In this document: positions 63,501 to 64,000 of the stretch, piece after piece
How positions within the stretch are numbered: the stretch's first letter is position 1
Layout: each line of letters opens with the position of its first letter
Origin: Gymnothorax reevesii
Taxonomy: Eukaryota; Chordata; Actinopteri; Anguilliformes; Muraenidae
DNA: 64,000 bases
Assembly: GCA_029721435.1 (NCBI GenBank)
Contig: CM056580.1
Span: forward strand, 78,269,367-78,333,366
Direction of reading: 5' to 3'
Made by a program: the position numbers and the translations under genes
Notes under the pieces: model-generated
What the model was told of the DNA's origin: nothing
The model's input: the letters and a program-made list of their open reading frames with translations, nothing else
Database searches by the model: none

Positions 63501-64000
63501 GAATACCCTCTGCAGAGGATGTGTTTGGGCAGTACAGTAGCGCAATGGGCCTGGACGGCATTGCCAACTGGCAGCTCTACATGTCCTTCGTCTTCTTCAG
63601 AGTGGCAGCCATTTTGCAGGGCGTGTATAAACGCTCCCTCACAGGTAGCAATTTCCGTTTGCAAACTTGAGTGCATCTCAACGTTTAGAAAAGTGCATCC
63701 TGCTTTCTTCCTCATCTCCCGTCCATAATTAAAGATAGGAGACAAAGTGATTGTGGAGGAATGGAAGATGGGAGTATCGTGACTCTGTAGACCTCCATGC
63801 TGGGGAACCCCTACGCTCCACACGTGTTTGTGTCTCTCTGTTGCCCTCTATAGGTCAGGCGAGCTCCGCCAGCGCAGAGAGTGCAGGACGGCTGGCCGAA
63901 CAGATGGCGGATTTGGCCTGGGATTTTGCCACTAAGGAGGGGTTTCGCATCTTTAACACCATGCCGGGGGGGTCCAGGGGGAGCGTGAGACCTGGAGAGC
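43783..64000 (+). CDS. acad10: acad10, acyl-CoA dehydrogenase family member 10 (12 exons, 3' part outside the window)
   Basis: Twelve exons join with matching phases: 43783-43963, 44122-44270, 46326-46520, 50479-50637, 51225-51384, 51793-51934, 57876-57944, 59971-60152, 60440-60590, 63180-63325, 63471-63644 and 63854 to beyond 64000. They encode 618 residues. Residues 1-40 look like a mitochondrial leader. Residues 41-228 form a HAD-hydrolase-like domain and about 285-600 an APH-like kinase domain. Known ACAD10 proteins are about 1,050 residues with a C-terminal acyl-CoA dehydrogenase domain, which is not in this window. The N-terminal HAD domain separates ACAD10 from ACAD11, which lacks it. 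ACAD10/11 are reported to break down 4-hydroxy fatty acids: the kinase domain phosphorylates the 4-hydroxyacyl-CoA and the dehydrogenase domain removes the phosphate. All splice sites are GT-AG except the donor after exon 8 (GC). No frameshift or stop was seen in the joined reading frame. Confidence 0.93.
44122..44270 (+). CDS. acad10: acad10 exon 2: HAD cap region
   Basis: The acceptor is TTTCAG at 44116-44121, and the donor GTGAGT starts at 44271. The joined frame continues exon 1 as E-W-E-L-Q-N and runs to C-S-E-I at residue 110. The conserved G-G-E-x-x-x-W-x-x-F-M-R stretch fits the helical cap of ACAD10-type HAD domains. The exon ends in phase 0. Confidence 0.9.
44271..46325 (+). other. 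acad10: acad10 intron 2
   Basis: The intron is AT-rich, with a stretch at about 45230-45620 rich in TAGC/AGCTAG words and a poly-T at 45151-45164. No mobile element with defined ends was recognised. Confidence 0.6.
46326..46520 (+). CDS. acad10: acad10 exon 3: HAD motif II
   Basis: A pyrimidine-rich tract of CT and CA repeats precedes the acceptor CACAG at 46321-46325. An alternative AG four bases downstream would break the phase. The exon carries the motif LKTAVLSNN, with the motif II Ser at 154, and ends in LFHT at residue 175. The donor GTGAGT starts at 46521. Both ends are in phase 0. Confidence 0.9.
46625..47000. mobile_element. TTAA-type non-autonomous element, 376 bp (acad10 intron 3)
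   Basis: The copy begins after TTAA (46621-46624) with TCTCTTAGACT and ends TTTATGGAGA before TAAT. It matches the outer element at 60708-63111, sharing ACTTAAGTTTTCCC-type text, TGCAGGACA, CCCAGGACGCCATGTTT and TTTGGGATTGTTGGAAAC-like blocks. Because this copy is uninterrupted, it shows where two other elements entered the intron 9 copy. Confidence 0.75.
47487..48012. mobile_element. hAT-type non-autonomous element, 526 bp, with perfect 8-bp target duplication (acad10 intron 3)
   Basis: The ends CATAAACTGTATAAAAAGATGG and the complement of TTTTTAAACAGTCTATG are inverted copies. GTTGATAA flanks the element on both sides (47479-47486 and 48013-48020). This end type (CATAGACTGTATAAAAAGATGG) is very common in fish genomes. 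No coding capacity. Confidence 0.82.
48480..49822 (+). pseudogene. 3' half of an L2/Rex-like LINE in acad10 intron 3
   Basis: In frame order the translation gives [15 protein letters not shown] and [12 protein letters not shown]. After a frame change come [17 protein letters not shown] and [18 protein letters not shown] further change gives [13 protein letters not shown] and a stop at 49339-49341. This is the RT thumb and C-terminal region. A 3' tail of ~480 bp ends in (ATTC)n at 49798-49819. Same sense as acad10. Confidence 0.82.
50479..50637 (+). CDS. acad10: acad10 exon 4: HAD motifs III and IV
   Basis: The acceptor is GTTGCAG, ending at 50478. The exon encodes [14 protein letters not shown], with the motif III Lys at 186, then FLDDMGIN, where D210 and D211 are the motif IV metal-binding Asp pair. 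It ends after T-I-K at residue 228 in phase 0, with donor GTGAGC at 50638. Confidence 0.92.
50754..51022. mobile_element. TTAA-flanked MITE, 269 bp (acad10 intron 4)
   Basis: TTAA (50750-50753) is followed by CTCTTTCCCTCCTGAG, and the other end reads CTCCGGAGGGAAAGGG before TTAA (51023-51026). The termini are inverted copies with few mismatches. No coding capacity. TTAA targets point to piggyBac-like or Kolobok-like transposases. Confidence 0.78.
51225..51384 (+). CDS. acad10: acad10 exon 5: linker between HAD and kinase domains
   Basis: The acceptor CTGTGCAG ends at 51224. The exon encodes [12 protein letters not shown] and the stretch to L-D-L-P-D-T at about residue 281, ending in phase 1. 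The donor is GTACAC at 51385, weaker than the others but required by the phase of exon 6. Reading through it gives six more codons and a stop at 51405. Confidence 0.86.
51793..51934 (+). CDS. acad10: acad10 exon 6: start of the APH-like kinase domain
   Basis: The acceptor CTCAG ends at 51792. The exon encodes F-S-H-G-Q-S-N-P-T (residues 289-297), the conserved opening of this kinase-like fold, then LVMRKKPPG with the presumed nucleotide-binding Lys at 311/312, and A-V-E-R-E-F-R. It ends in phase 2 before GTAAAC (51935). The intron that follows is 5.9 kb and full of repeats. Confidence 0.9.
53127..53345 (+). repeat. Hairpin-ended repeat inserted in the left arm
   Basis: This segment interrupts the left arm of the TTAA element and has no counterpart in the right arm, so its borders are known to within a few bases. 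It contains AACAAACAAACAAACACAG (53263-53281) and ends in a hairpin, TACCCCTTGCCCTCACC (53304-53320) with GGTGGGGCAGGGCGGGGTA (53326-53344). Confidence 0.65.
54089..54580 (+). mobile_element. tRNA-derived SINE, full length
   Basis: The head resembles a tRNA gene, with an A-box-like TAGCTCACTCGG (54103-54114) and a B-box-like GGATTTGAGCC (54145-54155), so transcription by RNA polymerase III is likely. An unrelated body follows, with GATTCAGGTGGGATTGGAGATG, and a poly-A tail at 54555-54579. It is inside the 2.08-kb TTAA element. A second, 5'-truncated copy lies at 3268-3625. Confidence 0.8.
55170..55565 (+). repeat. Two-unit tandem repeat with GGAC tract
   Basis: Two ~157-bp units (GGTTTAC, ATCT(A/G)TGTAATTG, GCTGTGAC, AATGACCT, GGGACCCC, ACATGTT(A/G)ATG, GGTTCTTGAG-like blocks) start near 55207 and 55363. 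They are followed by GGACGGACGTATGGACAG (55523-55540). This fits the hairpin-ended family seen elsewhere, but the terminal hairpin is weak here. Confidence 0.55.
55566..56728. other. acad10: acad10 intron 6, unassigned
   Basis: The stretch 55620-56040 has phrases typical of a decayed Tc1-like transposase region (for example AAAGCAGAAGACCAGATTGG), but I could not assign a frame or ends. A GT/GC-rich simple repeat lies at 56211-56252. Confidence 0.35.
56729..57185 (+). repeat. Hairpin-ended element with GTCTGTCC tract
   Basis: A hairpin (TACCCT at 56729-56734 with AGGGTA at 56754-56759) is followed by CGTCTGTCTGTCCGTCTG (56775-56792). At the far end TCAGGCCGAGGGT (57149 onward) repeats part of the first hairpin, and a short hairpin, AAACGC with GCGTTT, follows (57167-57180). 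The plan is the same as that of 62231-62874. Confidence 0.5.
57447..57862 (+). repeat. 36-bp minisatellite, about 12 copies (acad10 intron 6)
   Basis: The word GCTCATGTG recurs at an exact 36-base spacing from 57451 to 57847. Central copies are nearly identical (GTATGTGTGTATGTTTGCAC then ATTTGCTCATGTGTTT). Because 36 is a multiple of 3, frames stay open on both strands, which explains the long Cys/Val and His/Thr-rich frames. The array ends just before the exon 7 acceptor. Confidence 0.95.
57876..57944 (+). CDS. acad10: acad10 exon 7 (69 bases)
   Basis: This short exon encodes [15 protein letters not shown] and then L-C-E-D-S, a well-conserved ACAD10/11 stretch. The acceptor TTTCAG ends at 57875 and the donor GTGAGG starts at 57945. 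A 36-bp minisatellite ends only about 15-20 bases upstream of the acceptor. Confidence 0.9.
58426..59633 (-). mobile_element. Old Tc1-like element (same family as 18360-19880), acad10 intron 7
   Basis: The sequence follows the 18360-19880 element along its length. Matches are TTTTAGATCATTCAGATAATTTTAATACAAGACAAGGATAAC, the GTTGACTGTTGGTATGA block (a minus-strand H-G-G-G coding remnant) and AGGTAGGGTTGGATAGCTTTTTTCC near the right. The outermost ends are worn. No usable transposase frame remains. Confidence 0.75.
59646..59690. repeat. Perfect 8-bp hairpin next to a GGAC tract
   Basis: ATCGGGAC (59646-59653) pairs with GTCCCGAT (59660-59667) around a 6-base loop. GGACAGACGGGTGG follows (59677-59690). 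It looks like the terminus of a hairpin-ended repeat whose body is not recognisable here. A TTAACCCCTTGGAGCAGATA end follows at 59724, resembling the left end of the 21587 element. Confidence 0.6.
59971..60152 (+). CDS. acad10: acad10 exon 8: kinase hinge region, followed by a GC donor
   Basis: The exon opens with [12 protein letters not shown], the conserved hinge-like segment, and continues through D-P-S-L-P-G-L and L-E-D-Y-G-K-P at residue 412. The acceptor ATATCAG ends at 59970. The next exon must begin G-E-Y-V-A-R-Q-V, so the 3' boundary falls at CCAG|GCAGGA and the donor is GC rather than GT. Confidence 0.87.
60440..60590 (+). CDS. acad10: acad10 exon 9: catalytic HGD of the kinase domain
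   Basis: The acceptor CTCCCTCAG ends at 60439. The exon encodes [10 protein letters not shown] and ends with V-V-H-G-D-F-R, the catalytic loop of APH-like kinases (D461). The donor GTGAGC starts at 60591 and the phase is 2. Confidence 0.92.
60747..62126. mobile_element. TTAA element nested in another TTAA element
   Basis: The left end CCTCTCTGTGCTGATGTAG follows TTAA (60743-60746), and the right end CTTCTGTGCAAAGGGG precedes TTTA. It matches the 1.96-kb copy at 21587-23547 but is about 580 bp shorter. No coding capacity was recognised. Confidence 0.8.
62231..62874 (+). mobile_element. Helitron/Helentron-type non-autonomous element (HINE/DINE-1-like), about 640 bp
   Basis: Perfect 13-bp subterminal inverted repeats (ATATCCCCGAACG at 62234-62246 and its complement at 62827-62839) enclose three ~152-bp tandem units. 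These start near 62443, 62595 and 62748 (ATATCT...TTTGTCC(A/G)ATTGAC blocks). A 7-bp perfect hairpin (62847-62853 with 62858-62864, loop CCTC) lies six bases before CTAG (62871-62874), which is followed by T. These are the structural marks of Helitron-group 3' ends. Borders are supported by the uninterrupted host copy at 46625-47000. Family placement is inference. Confidence 0.68.
63180..63325 (+). CDS. acad10: acad10 exon 10: metal-binding D-W motif
   Basis: The exon completes R-L-D-N-L-V-F, where N466 belongs to the HGDxxxxN motif, then [17 protein letters not shown], with the metal-binding Asp at 481. It ends in [15 protein letters not shown]. The acceptor TTTTCTAG ends at 63179 and the donor GTTAGC starts at 63326. 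Confidence 0.92.
63471..63644 (+). CDS. acad10: acad10 exon 11: C-terminal lobe of the kinase domain
   Basis: The exon encodes [17 protein letters not shown] and [17 protein letters not shown], a strongly conserved ACAD10/11 signature. The acceptor TGTTCAG ends at 63470 and the donor GTAGCA starts at 63645. Phases are 1 at both ends. A second possible acceptor at 63431-63433 would break the frame. Confidence 0.92.
63854..64000 (+). CDS. acad10: acad10 exon 12 (partial, cut by the window edge)
   Basis: The acceptor CTATAG ends at 63853. The exon encodes G-Q-A-S-S followed by [15 protein letters not shown], the end of the kinase-like region. A Gly/Ser/Arg-rich segment follows that should lead into the linker before the dehydrogenase domain. 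The reading frame is open to the last base. Confidence 0.88.

Overview
The window looks like part of a ray-finned fish (teleost) nuclear genome. It is AT-rich, has one gene split by long introns, and is otherwise packed with DNA-transposon families typical of fish (several Tc1-like lineages with long terminal inverted repeats, hAT-type and TTAA-type non-autonomous elements), fragments of L2/Rex-like and I-like LINEs, a tRNA-derived SINE, LTR-retrotransposon remnants and microsatellites. No bacterial-type operon, CRISPR array, rRNA or genuine tRNA gene was seen.

The only host gene I can support is acad10, on the + strand from 43,783 to beyond the right edge. Twelve exons can be joined with consistent phases. 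They give 618 residues: a mitochondrial leader, a HAD-hydrolase domain (D46, the S-N-N motif, K186, D210/D211) and an aminoglycoside-phosphotransferase-like kinase domain (H-G-D at 459-461, N466, D481). The acyl-CoA dehydrogenase domain must lie to the right of the window. One intron appears to use a GC donor.

Layout. 1-16,000: foldback elements (about 399-958, 12,881-13,405, 13,688-14,225), a broken Tc1-like element interrupted by other repeats (6,288-9,950), SINE pieces. 16,000-20,000: three Tc1-like elements in a row with a (TG)n tract. 20,000-26,400: a minus-strand LINE that appears split by a 1.96-kb TTAA element, a deleted LTR element and another LINE tail. 26,400-31,200: mostly unrecognised sequence, a hAT-type element and a solo LTR with a perfect 5-bp target duplication. 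31,936-37,663: a 5.7-kb inverted-repeat element with a ~180-bp tandem array in its core and a Tc1-like element inserted in its left arm. 38,200-42,330: a GC-rich block, a nearly complete Tc1-like element whose last catalytic position is Gln, and an I-like LINE tail. 43,783-64,000: acad10, whose introns carry most of the remaining elements, including a three-layer nest in intron 9.

The most interesting non-gene signal is a set of short repeats ending in strong hairpins beside GGAC-rich or (ACAA)n tracts, often with a core of ~150-170-bp tandem units. The best copy (62,231-62,874) has perfect 13-bp subterminal inverted repeats, a perfect 7-bp hairpin and a terminal CTAG followed by T. That is the plan of non-autonomous Helitron/Helentron-type (HINE, DINE-1-like) elements. 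All homology statements rest on recognition by eye; no database search was run.
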